19,108 nucleotides of DNA from positions 1 to 19,108 of the forward strand of contig DASQFU010000246.1 in assembly GCA_035632955.1 (NCBI GenBank), given 5' to 3'. A model generated the notes under the pieces. The model ran no database searches. It was given only the letters and a program-made list of their open reading frames with translations, and was not told the origin of the DNA. Origin of the DNA: DASQFU01 sp035632955. GTDB taxonomy: Bacteria; Eisenbacteria; RBG-16-71-46. Each line of letters begins with the position of its first letter. Position 1 is the first letter of the stretch. Position numbers and translations under genes: made by a program. Positions 8,427-15,431 of this stretch are shown here, piece by piece.

Positions 8427-9569
8427 TTAGAACCGGAACTCGAGACCGGTCTCGAGAATGTTGGCGGAGTAGTTGTTGCTGTTGAAGTACCGCTCGTAGT
8501 TGAGCCAGACGCCCATGTGGCCGAGCAGCGGCTGTTGCACGGCCAACGCGTCCAGGTCGACGTTCAGGGTGAAGCCGAACAGATGCGAAGACAGGTCGGC
8601 CATCCGGTAATCACCGGACCGGTAACCGTCGATTCCGCCGCTCGTCGTGTACTCGTCGCGGTAGAAGTCGGCGTGGTTCTGCGAGTACCAGCGGTACTGG
8701 TAGCCGGCGAGGACGCCACGCGTGATGTACTGGTTCAGACGGGAGCCGACCTCGTGAGAGCCGATGCCCCAGTCGTCCGTGTAGTAGCGGTACGTCAGCT
8801 TGACGCTCGAGCGGTTCTGCAGGTACTGGCTAAGCTTGACGAACGCGTCGCGACGCTCGCGATGGTCGGGATGCCGCTCCGGAACGTTGGTGCCGCCCGC
8901 GTACACGTTGCGATAGGGATTGTGCTGGAGGCCGTCGACGACGTTGTACTCGACACCGAAGCGCACCAGCGTCGTGGACGTGACCACGCGCGTGGCGACC
9001 GCGTTCACGTGCATAGTGGTCTTCCGGTCCGCGCCGGTGCTGGTGTCGTCGTCGTCGAGCGGCTCGATGGCGTCCCAGCCGTAGCTCGTGCCGAGGGAGA
9101 AATTCAGTTGCTGGTTCATGAAGTCGCGGGCGTAGCGGCCGGTGAGCTGCTGCGCCAGATAGTCGCTCTCGCTGGAATGGTAGTAGTCGACCGCCGCGCC
9201 GCCGCGGCTGACGGCGCCCTGGAACTCGTTCCGGACTTTGACGTAGTCCTGGAACGCGTTGCCGGAGATCGGCCGGCTGGCGGTCGTGATCGCGTCGATC
9301 GCTTCCTGGGTGCCGGCGGCCGCGTCGATGGCCGGGATGGTGACCCGCTCGTTGTTCCAATGGACGTCGAGTCCCACTCCGCTCTGCAGCGCGAGCGCGT
9401 AGTCGCCCATCCACGAGCGAACCGACACTTTGTCCGAGTCGGTGAAATGGCGAAGCATGGCCCCCGGCGTCTGCTCATCGAGCGCCAGGCCGGCCGCGGA
9501 CGCCGGTGTCGACGCCGCGCACAGCCCCACGCCAATGGCCATCGGCCGCATCCAGCGCTTCAGTTGCAC
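8427..9569 (-). CDS. DUF3570 family outer-membrane protein
   Basis: 380 residues from GTG 9569. A signal peptide (LKRWMRPMAIGVGL, cleavage near TPASAAG) precedes a long run of alternating strands rich in Tyr, Asn and Arg, ending in Phe (TGLEFRF), as in outer-membrane barrels. Recognised by eye as DUF3570 from the tandem strand pattern, the dense YRYY/YQYRWY segments and the neighbours; members have about this size. An Asp-rich loop (PLDDDDTSTGADR) lies around 170. GTG 9569 is preferred over ATG 9575 because the GGAGG site is six bases before the GTG but directly abuts the ATG. The gene overlaps the DUF4266 stop by 10 bases. DUF3570 and DUF4266 genes are typically adjacent, often with ApbE and a thioredoxin; the biochemical role is not known to me. 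Confidence 0.88.
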   Translation of the reverse strand: MQLKRWMRPMAIGVGLCAASTPASAAGLALDEQTPGAMLRHFTDSDKVSVRSWMGDYALALQSGVGLDVHWNNERVTIPAIDAAAGTQEAIDAITTASRPISGNAFQDYVKVRNEFQGAVSRGGAAVDYYHSSESDYLAQQLTGRYARDFMNQQLNFSLGTSYGWDAIEPLDDDDTSTGADRKTTMHVNAVATRVVTSTTLVRFGVEYNVVDGLQHNPYRNVYAGGTNVPERHPDHRERRDAFVKLSQYLQNRSSVKLTYRYYTDDWGIGSHEVGSRLNQYITRGVLAGYQYRWYSQNHADFYRDEYTTSGGIDGYRSGDYRMADLSSHLFGFTLNVDLDALAVQQPLLGHMGVWLNYERYFNSNNYSANILETGLEFRF

Positions 9570-9805
9570 GCACATCCTCCGCCGGCGCCGCCGTTGCCGC
9601 CGGTCGAGCCTTCGCGCGCTTCCAGCGATTTCGTCAGGCGCGCGTCTTTCCGCGCTTCGGCCTCGAAGGACATGATGCGGTTCGTGAGGTGCTCACGTTG
9701 ATAGACCTGAACCGCGCCACAGCCCGTGGTGAGCAGTAGCAGCGCCGCCGGTCCCGCGAGCACGAGCAGGCGCCGGAGACTTCGTGGCCGCACGGTCAAG
9801 CTCAT
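9560..9805 (-). CDS. DUF4266 small lipoprotein with Gly-Cys C-terminus
   Basis: 81 residues. A basic start and a hydrophobic core (LVLAGPAALLLLTTGC) end at a lipobox Cys29, so the mature product is a lipoprotein of about 52 residues. The middle (VYQREHLTNRIMSFE) is a short charged helix of the DUF4266 type. The tail is Gly-rich and ends GGNGGAGGGCACN, with Cys78 and Cys80 as a CXC pair; this tail is the hallmark of the family. The ATG at 9805 overlaps the TGA of the thioredoxin-like gene as ATGA, with GAGGAG upstream. A CXC end on a lipid anchor next to a thioredoxin suggests a redox-active or metal-carrying peptide, or a substrate for modification; this is inference. Function is otherwise unknown. 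Confidence 0.9.
   Translation of the reverse strand: MSLTVRPRSLRRLLVLAGPAALLLLTTGCGAVQVYQREHLTNRIMSFEAEARKDARLTKSLEAREGSTGGNGGAGGGCACN
9576..9580 (-). promoter_or_regulatory. Ribosome binding site of the DUF3570 gene inside the DUF4266 tail codons
   Basis: On the minus strand GGAGG lies exactly six bases before GTG 9569. The same bases are part of the GGA GGA TGT codons for Gly76, Gly77 and Cys78 of DUF4266. This site decides the start of the DUF3570 gene and links its translation to completion of the upstream frame. Confidence 0.7.
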
Positions 9806-10413
9806 GGCGACTCCTCGACCGTGACCTGGGACGCGAGCGGTTTGCGGACGGCCACGAGCCGCCGCGCCGCATCGCCGAGCGCCTGCAATGCCGCGGCGTC
9901 GGCGCCCGCACTGGTGAAGGCGACTTCACCGTTGCGATCGAGAATCAGCGTGAAGGGGATGTGCTGCAGGTCGAGAGCCTTGACCAGGCCGTCCGGACCA
10001 TCGTGGTAGATCGGCAGGGTCAGGCGATGCTTGTCCACAAAACGACGGACGTTCCGCGCCTCGTGGTCGATCGAGACCGCGAGGACACGGCCGCCCTTCG
10101 GGGCGATCTCCGCATGGAGCAGGTTCAGGTCGGGCAGCTCCCGCCGGCAGGGAGCGCACCAGCTGGCCCAGAAGTTGACGACCACGACCTCGCCGCGCAA
10201 AGACTCGAGCGAGAGGGTCCGGCCGTCGAGCGTGCGAAGCTCGTGATGCTTCGCCGCCGCGCGAATCCGTTCGGAATCGACACCGGCCGCACCCGACGGC
10301 CCCGCCGGACAGCCGAGCGCGAGCACGAGTCCGGCCGCCAACGGCCACGCCAGGGGTCCGTAACGCGAACGCGTTCGGCTACCCGCGTGGTGTTCGTAGG
10401 TCTGATCGAACAT
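9802..10413 (-). CDS. TlpA/ResA-like periplasmic thioredoxin
   Basis: 203 residues. A hydrophobic segment at about 21-36 ends in ALGC (Cys35), so it is a signal peptide with a possible lipobox. The thioredoxin fold follows: VVVVNFWASWCAPCRREL holds the active-site WCAPC (Cys86, Cys89), and the cis-Pro site is HIPFTLILDRNG (Pro153). This matches extracytoplasmic disulfide reductases of the TlpA/ResA type, which reduce disulfides, for example in apocytochrome CXXCH motifs or metal-chaperone cysteines. ATG 10413 has AGGAG seven to eight bases upstream. It lies 16 bases after the di-heme protein gene and overlaps DUF4266 by four bases (ATGA). From context, likely partners are the CXC tail of DUF4266 and the heme-binding cysteines of the upstream proteins; this is inference. 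Confidence 0.92.
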   Translation of the reverse strand: MFDQTYEHHAGSRTRSRYGPLAWPLAAGLVLALGCPAGPSGAAGVDSERIRAAAKHHELRTLDGRTLSLESLRGEVVVVNFWASWCAPCRRELPDLNLLHAEIAPKGGRVLAVSIDHEARNVRRFVDKHRLTLPIYHDGPDGLVKALDLQHIPFTLILDRNGEVAFTSAGADAAALQALGDAARRLVAVRKPLASQVTVEESP

Positions 10414-10429
10414 GGCGACGCTCCTCGCT

Positions 10430-12403
10430 CTACCGGTACTGGGCGCCGAGCAGCACCCAGAGGTTGATGTTCCGCTTCTCCGCTTCGGTGAGCGTGCCCG
10501 GATGCGAGCCCTGGCCGGCGCGCGAGCCGACGCCGAGCACGTAATCGACGAGCAGCGACCGGCGGGGGAAGGCGGGCACGACGACCTGATGCGCAGCCAT
10601 CATCGATTCGCCCGAAAGGCTGATGTAGCCGCGCGGGAACACGCGGTTCATCTCGGTCGTGTCCAGTACCGCGCTCAGGTCGAGATTGCCGGCGGCAGGG
10701 ATCGTGTCGCCCGGCGCGTTGATCTGCGGCGTATGGCAGCTCGCGCACTTGCCGGCGACGACCGGTCCGATCGTCGATTCGTAGTTGATGATCATCCAGT
10801 TCTGGCGCGGGACGTTGAGGTCGTGCGCCGGGAGCATCGCGGCGGCCGGGGTCGGGTTGGTGACGACCGGTCCGCCCGCGCTGCGGTCTTCGTGGCAGCC
10901 CACGCACTTGTTGAACTCCTCGCCCGGGCGCACCGCGAGGTGGGTGCGTTTGACCACGAGCCCGCGCCCCTGCTGGTCGAGCGTCGCCCAACTGATCGGC
11001 GTGTTGGCCGGCACCTTGATGCGGAACGAGCCGTCGGACTGGACCGGTGCGAAGCCGATCAGCGCGCGCTTCTCGAACTCGTTCGCCGAGAAGTTGTTCA
11101 TCTCGCCGGCCATGGTCGGGCGGGCGGCGATCACCGCGATGCTGTCGATATCGTCGACACCTTGTTGCGGGCGTTCCTGGCCGTCGTTGGTGCCGCGGTT
11201 GAACACGTCCTGCGCCAGGAACACGCCGTAGTCGAGATTGCGATCCACGGTCGAGGGGATCACCGGCGGCTTCGGGCGCGGCGCGATGATCTGCGCGTCG
11301 TACTCGTTCGAGCTGGGATCGTTATAGAGGAACGTCAGGTTCCCGAGCGAGAACGTCGCCGGATCCGCCGGCGTGCCCGCGCCCTGCTGCACCAGCGTGA
11401 ACGTGTAGAGCCCGTAGTCGACCTCGCCGTCGGTCGCGGCCGGCAACGTGTACGAGGCGACGTAGCGATTGCCGCCGATCGGGTGCGGATACTTGAAGGC
11501 GCCGTAGGGCCACGGGGCGCCGTCGTTGTTCACCTGGACGGTGACGACGTCCCAATGGTTCGAGTTCCCGCCCGTCACCGGGTCGGCCGGGCCCTGCTCG
11601 AGCTTGAGCATGGCGATCGGTCCGGCGTCTTCCTCGATCATCGTCGACTCGATCGCGATCAGGCGTCCGTCCGGAGTCGGCGAGGCATGGAAGAAGTTGC
11701 GGCTGTGCGGCCCATACATGTGGAAGATGCCGGTGCCGTCGGGGTTGGTGAAGAACAGCGGGAAACGGTTGACGGTGCCGAAGTGGTCCCAGCGGGTGTA
11801 GACGATCCGGCCGTCGGGGAGGAGGGCCGGGTCGAAGTCGTCGCTCTGATTGAAGCTGATGCGCTCGAGGTTGCCTCCGTCCGCGTCGCAGACGTAGAGG
11901 CGCTCGGAGGGCGCGTGGTTGTACTCGTCCATCTCGCCGTCGCGCGAGCTGGTGAACAGGACGCGGTCGTCGGGCAGGTAGAGCGGGTCGAAGTCGTGGC
12001 CGCCCCCGTTCGTCACCTGCCGCAAGCCGGTGCCGTCGACGTTGATCTCGTAGATGTTCCGGTGCGAGCCGCCGGGCGGGCGCATCGAGAACAGGAGCTT
12101 CTTGCCGTCGAACGACACCGAGGGATCCGAGATGCTGGCGCCCGTGAAGTTCGTAATCGGCGTGACGACGCCGTCCGGCGAGATCGGCGAGAGCTTGAAG
12201 AGGTTGCCGGTCGCCCAGCTTCGGTTGAGCGTTTCCTCGCCGCCGGTCTTCACGAACACCAGCGCCTCGGTGGTCGGTTCTTCCTGGATCAGATCGTCCG
12301 GAGCGCTGTCGCGGCATCCCGAGACGCCGATTTGCAGAACGAGCCCCGCGGCCAACAGGCCGTGAGGGGTCATTCGCGCGTGATGGAGGAGTCGTTTCAG
12401 CAT
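10430..12403 (-). CDS. Di-heme PD40 / HzsA-related lipoprotein
   Basis: 657 residues. Lipobox at LQIGVSGC (Cys30). Residues 45-260 carry PD40/TolB-like propeller blades: ISDPSVSFDGKKLLFS, HDFDPLYLPDDRVLFTSS and DFDPALLPDGRIVYTRW. A middle region (300-400, with KYPHPIGGNRYVASYT and LYNDPSSNEYDAQIIAPR) resembles the middle domain of hydrazine synthase alpha and its broad non-anammox relatives. The C-terminal part holds two c-type heme motifs, CVGCH (500-504) and CASCH (553-557). A surface or periplasmic electron-transfer or oxidoreductase role is likely; the substrate is unknown. ATG 12403 is chosen although GGAGGA lies 12 bases upstream, a long spacing; ATG 12439, overlapping the previous stop as ATGA, is the alternative. 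The heme sites need cytochrome c maturation, which fits the adjacent thioredoxin. Confidence 0.87.
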   Translation of the reverse strand: MLKRLLHHARMTPHGLLAAGLVLQIGVSGCRDSAPDDLIQEEPTTEALVFVKTGGEETLNRSWATGNLFKLSPISPDGVVTPITNFTGASISDPSVSFDGKKLLFSMRPPGGSHRNIYEINVDGTGLRQVTNGGGHDFDPLYLPDDRVLFTSSRDGEMDEYNHAPSERLYVCDADGGNLERISFNQSDDFDPALLPDGRIVYTRWDHFGTVNRFPLFFTNPDGTGIFHMYGPHSRNFFHASPTPDGRLIAIESTMIEEDAGPIAMLKLEQGPADPVTGGNSNHWDVVTVQVNNDGAPWPYGAFKYPHPIGGNRYVASYTLPAATDGEVDYGLYTFTLVQQGAGTPADPATFSLGNLTFLYNDPSSNEYDAQIIAPRPKPPVIPSTVDRNLDYGVFLAQDVFNRGTNDGQERPQQGVDDIDSIAVIAARPTMAGEMNNFSANEFEKRALIGFAPVQSDGSFRIKVPANTPISWATLDQQGRGLVVKRTHLAVRPGEEFNKCVGCHEDRSAGGPVVTNPTPAAAMLPAHDLNVPRQNWMIINYESTIGPVVAGKCASCHTPQINAPGDTIPAAGNLDLSAVLDTTEMNRVFPRGYISLSGESMMAAHQVVVPAFPRRSLLVDYVLGVGSRAGQGSHPGTLTEAEKRNINLWVLLGAQYR

Positions 12404-12435
12404 GGCGTAGGGATGTCCTCCGATGGGTCCGCGAG

Positions 12436-13116
12436 TCATGGCTCGATGGTGCGGTAGAACGAGAGACCGATCGTCTCTTGGAGATAGGGGTAGATCACGA
12501 CGCCGTCGCGATCCCGTTCCGAGCCGAACACGGTCGCGTGCTTGAGCTCGGCGCGGAGCGCCAGGTCGTTGCGGATGTAGAACTCGAGTCCCCCGCCGAT
12601 GGCGAGAGCGTTCTTGGTGACGGGGTCGGCGTTGAGCGATGGGCCGGGGAAGACCATCATCATGCCGTAGCCCCCGCTCACGTACGGCTGGAAGCGCCCC
12701 GGAAACGGATGGCGCAGGATCGCGCTGACCGTGTGCAGCACCGCGTGAACGGACTGGCCCGGGTTGTGACCGATCGACCCTTCGTAGCCGAGCCATGGGT
12801 TCGGGTTGTAGGCAACCTGGAACGTGAACAAGCGTTCCGACCCGAGGTATCCGTACCCGGGACTGAAAGAAAGACGGTGGAGGTACTTGCGCACTCCCGA
12901 CTCCACGCCGTAGGGATGAGCCGCGACCTCGGGAACCAACGGCTCGAGACCGTCGCTGCGGGCACGCAGGGCCGAAACGGAGGTTGCGGCCGCCATCGTC
13001 GGGTCCGTTGCGGTGCTTCCGGATTCCGGTCCCGCGTGCGCCGCACCCGCCACGAGCAAGCCGAGCGCGGCCATCCTGGCGAGTGCGGTTGACGAATGTC
13101 GCCAAACCGGTCTCAC
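12436..13116 (-). CDS. Predicted outer-membrane beta-barrel protein
   Basis: 226 residues from GTG 13116. A signal peptide is visible (LARMAALGLLVAGAAHAG, cleavage near residue 29). The mature part shows barrel strands with Gly and aromatic residues: RLSFSPGYGYLG, RLFTFQVAYNPNPWLGYEG, FQPYVSGGYGMMMVF, LAIGGGLEFYIRNDLALRAE and ETIGLSFYR. It ends IEP rather than in an aromatic residue. The GTG overlaps the upstream TGA as GTGA, indicating coupling; a weak GGGG lies upstream. Its place between the CX5CH lipoprotein and the di-heme lipoprotein suggests it could act as an outer-membrane partner or conduit for these redox proteins, in the manner of porin-cytochrome pairs, but nothing in the sequence proves this. 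No named family recognised. Confidence 0.78.
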   Translation of the reverse strand: MRPVWRHSSTALARMAALGLLVAGAAHAGPESGSTATDPTMAAATSVSALRARSDGLEPLVPEVAAHPYGVESGVRKYLHRLSFSPGYGYLGSERLFTFQVAYNPNPWLGYEGSIGHNPGQSVHAVLHTVSAILRHPFPGRFQPYVSGGYGMMMVFPGPSLNADPVTKNALAIGGGLEFYIRNDLALRAELKHATVFGSERDRDGVVIYPYLQETIGLSFYRTIEP

Positions 13117-13565
13117 TGCAACACCCCGCTCATGATCCACGTCAGGATGGACTGGTAGTCGGCGTCGCTGGTCGAGGCGAACGGCTTGAAGCCGTGCGGC
13201 GTGCCGCCGGCAGCGAGGGCGAGTGGCTCGGTCAGGATCGGGCTCCGGTCGCGCTGGGTCGAGAACACCTGCAGGACCACCTGATCGAAGTCGAAGCGCA
13301 CGTCCTTCGCTCCCGGGGGAGAGAGCTCGAGCGAGCCTCGAATGCCGCCGCCATGACAATCGCCCGTGGCATCGCAGCCTTGCCGGACCAGAATCGGCTC
13401 CACCGTCTGCTCGAACTGATCGAAGCTGAGGACGAGCTGTCCTCCGCCACCGGGAGGCGGCGGCGGTGCGGTCGGCGAGCTACATCCGTGAAGCGCCCCC
13501 GGCAGCGCGAGCAAGGCGACGGCCGTCGCAGCAACTCTCCGGCAGTGGGTCTTGCTCATGCGCAC
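13113..13565 (-). CDS. Small lipoprotein with a CX5CH motif, cytochrome-c-like
   Basis: 150 residues. Lipobox ALHGC (Cys28), followed by a Pro/Gly linker. The segment FDQFEQTVEPILVRQGC leads into CDATGDCHGGG (Cys64, Cys70, His71), the position where related secreted proteins have a c-type heme site preceded by a V.PIL.. helix. Spacing of five residues between the cysteines instead of two is non-standard, so heme attachment is uncertain. The C-terminal helix (FASTSDADYQSILTWI) is also typical of such cytochrome-like domains. GTG 13565 has GGAGGA nine bases upstream; ATG 13559 is the alternative. It is the first gene after a 351-base gap and overlaps the next gene by four bases, so it probably opens the long operon. 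A disulfide-bonded structural or metal site is the main alternative to heme. Confidence 0.8.
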   Translation of the reverse strand: MRMSKTHCRRVAATAVALLALPGALHGCSSPTAPPPPPGGGGQLVLSFDQFEQTVEPILVRQGCDATGDCHGGGIRGSLELSPPGAKDVRFDFDQVVLQVFSTQRDRSPILTEPLALAAGGTPHGFKPFASTSDADYQSILTWIMSGVLQ

Positions 13566-13916
13566 GTCGTTCGGTCCTCCGGGTCATGCGTCCTGCACGT
13601 CGACCACTGCAATTCGATCCATGGTGCATGGGCTCCGTTCCGGCCCGCCTTACACCTTGAATGGATGCGAGTTGCGTCTCCGTCGACAAGATCTGGCGCC
13701 CCCTCCGATGGGATGACGCGCCTGGATCAGGCAAGTGACGCGCCACGCGAGGTGCGCTTCGACGTCGCGGTGGGCGCGAGGCCGCAGGCGAAAGCGGGGC
13801 GTCGATGGCCAGGAGGCGGTTGCCACGAGCGCACGCGTGCGTTGCGCTGCTTTCCCCACCGGTTCGCAAACTGCGAGCGTGTCGGGGTGTGCGGCTTGCT
13901 CGGATTACTCTCTCGA
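13566..13916 (-). other. Intergenic region, probable operon leader
   Basis: 351 bases between the ApbE stop and the CX5CH lipoprotein gene. I see no convincing gene; the short frames are Arg-rich or lack ribosome sites. It contains small hairpins (a five-base-pair one at about 13864-13876 and a GCACGCGTGC palindrome near 13831-13840) but none followed by a T-tract. I could not name a riboswitch or a confident promoter. It is the largest gap left of the toxin-antitoxin pair and is the natural place for the operon promoter. Confidence 0.4.
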
Positions 13917-15038
13917 TCAGAAGTATTCGACTCGGAACAGCGCGCGGGCGTCCGCTTCGAGCGAGAAACGGTCCTCGAGACTGCGCTCGACCCAGACTGT
14001 GTCGATGCCGTCCCGTCCCGGCTCGACGAGCACGACCTCGAGCTCGGGGTGCGCGAGCGCCTTGCGCTTGGCTGCGTCTGCTCCGAGAACGAACAGACCT
14101 GTGTCCCAGGCGTCGGCGGCCATTGCGCTCGGAGCGATCACCGTCACCGAGATGAGGCCGGCGGCCGGGCGTCCGGTCCGCGGATCCATGATGTGCCCGT
14201 AGGTCTCGCCGTCCGCGGCCACGAACTGCTCGTACTTGCCGGACGTCGCGATCGCCTGCCGCGAGAACAGCTGCAGGCGGGCGAAATAAGCGATCCGATC
14301 GCGCGGATCACGAATGCCGATACGCCAGGGTTTCGAGCTCGGAGGCGATCCGAGCGCGAACATGTTGCCGGAGAGATCGACCAACGCGTCCCGGACGCCC
14401 AGGGCATCGAGGGTCTCGGCCGCGGCGTCCACGGCGTGGCCCTTGGCAATGCCGCCGAGATCGATCTGGACGCCCCTCTTCTCATAGCGCAGGGTGCGCG
14501 AGGAGCGGTCGAAGGCGAGATGCTGAGAGCCGATCCGTGGGAACACCGAGTCGACTTCGCTCGGTGACGGAACGCGACGCGGCCCGCCGAGGAAACCCCA
14601 GAGCCGGACCAGCGGCTCGACCGTGATGTCCTGGGCGCCGTCGCTCTCGCGCCACACGCGGATCGCTTCGTCGAGCACGACCGCCACTTCGGGGTGCACC
14701 GGCGTCGCGCCGGACCCGCCGCCCCGGTTCAAGCGCGCGACCTCGCTGGTCGTGGTCCAGTTGCTCATCAGCGAATCCACGCGTGCGAAGTTTGCATGAG
14801 CACGCTGCGCGTTGGGCGCGCTGGCCGCCGAATCGGCGGTGACGAGATTGACGTTCGCGTAGGTGCCCATGGTCCGCATGGGATACACGACCGTCCGTCG
14901 ACCCGGAGGTGAGGTTGGGATCGTCTCGGAGCTGGGCTTGAGTTGGGTCGAGACGCCCGGGATCCCCGCGCCGCCGATCGCGAAAAGGCCGATCAGCGCC
15001 GCGAAGTGCGTCACGATGAATCGCGCAATCTTTCGCAA
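13917..15038 (-). CDS. apbE: FAD:protein FMN transferase (ApbE family)
   Basis: 373 residues. ApbE enzymes cleave FAD and attach FMN through a phosphoester to Thr or Ser of target proteins outside the cytoplasm, using Mg2+. An N-terminal hydrophobic segment (9-27) exports or anchors it. Family motifs appear in order: MRTMGTYANV (54-63), IDLGGIAKGHAVD (192-204), ALVDLSGNMFALG (218-230), ATSGKYE, HIMDPRTGRP (282-291) and ADAWDTGLFVLG (308-319), with the acidic residues expected to hold the metal. In the third motif LSGN replaces the more usual GGN. TTG 15038 is the likely start, with AGGGAGGG four to five bases upstream. It lies 72 bases downstream of mazF and 351 bases upstream of the long operon. 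ApbE is a usual neighbour of DUF4266/DUF3570. I found no canonical FMN acceptor motif in the window. Confidence 0.93.
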   Translation of the reverse strand: MRKIARFIVTHFAALIGLFAIGGAGIPGVSTQLKPSSETIPTSPPGRRTVVYPMRTMGTYANVNLVTADSAASAPNAQRAHANFARVDSLMSNWTTTSEVARLNRGGGSGATPVHPEVAVVLDEAIRVWRESDGAQDITVEPLVRLWGFLGGPRRVPSPSEVDSVFPRIGSQHLAFDRSSRTLRYEKRGVQIDLGGIAKGHAVDAAAETLDALGVRDALVDLSGNMFALGSPPSSKPWRIGIRDPRDRIAYFARLQLFSRQAIATSGKYEQFVAADGETYGHIMDPRTGRPAAGLISVTVIAPSAMAADAWDTGLFVLGADAAKRKALAHPELEVVLVEPGRDGIDTVWVERSLEDRFSLEADARALFRVEYF

Positions 15039-15110
15039 CCGGCCCTCCCTGGATCGCTATGCGACATCAGGCAGGATCGGCAGGAAGTTTGACGCACTTG
15101 AATCGTGTAG

Positions 15111-15431
15111 CTATTCGCCGTACATCTCTGTAATGACTCGGCGAAGAGCTGCGGCATCGTTCTTCCTCAGTGAATCGATCTTGTCGCCGAGCCGGGACTT
15201 GCTCACCGTACGGATCTGATCCACAGCGACCTCAGCCGGACGACCGGCGCACCGCACCTGTAATCGGGACCGCCAGGTGGGGTGCAACTGACGGGTCAAC
15301 GGGCACACCGTTACCGTCGGCAGGACGCGGTTCAGAGCGTCCAGGCTGACGATCACCGCTGGACGCGTTTTCCCGATCTCGGTGCCCCGGGGCGGATCGA
15401 AAGCCGTCCAACGAATCTCGTAGCGCTTCAT
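15111..15431 (-). CDS. mazF: MazF/PemK-type toxin endoribonuclease
   Basis: 106 residues, the normal length of the family. Conserved features are visible: an N-terminal strand and the loop PPRGTEIGKTRPAVIVS (13-29), LPTVTVCPLTRQ (37-48) with the hydrophobic core and Thr, and VAVDQIRTVSKSRLGDKI (68-85) carrying the typical dQirtv..Rl signature. MazF toxins cleave mRNA at short sequence motifs and are held inactive by MazE. The ATG at 15431 overlaps the TGA of the antitoxin gene as ATGA, so it is translationally coupled. It is complete with intact key residues, so it should be active. Downstream, 72 bases separate it from apbE, so read-through into apbE is possible. Confidence 0.92.
   Translation of the reverse strand: MKRYEIRWTAFDPPRGTEIGKTRPAVIVSLDALNRVLPTVTVCPLTRQLHPTWRSRLQVRCAGRPAEVAVDQIRTVSKSRLGDKIDSLRKNDAAALRRVITEMYGE

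Noticed and set aside
12134..12157. FTGAS in the PD40 protein as an FMN acceptor for ApbE
   Set aside because: The Asp three positions before the Thr is missing and the segment fits the ordinary PD40 pattern GAS..DPSVS.DG.
10430..12403. Hydrazine synthase and anammox metabolism
   Set aside because: Only a distant architectural likeness to the alpha subunit; no beta/gamma subunits or other anammox genes are present.
10412..12457. 681-residue plus-strand open frame
   Set aside because: It is the exact antisense of the di-heme PD40 gene, which has lipobox, propeller blades and two CXXCH motifs; the plus frame has only Arg/Val/Glu-rich composition.
13650..13859. 69-residue minus-strand frame in the operon leader
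   Set aside because: Arg/Pro-rich composition, no ribosome site and no recognisable motif.
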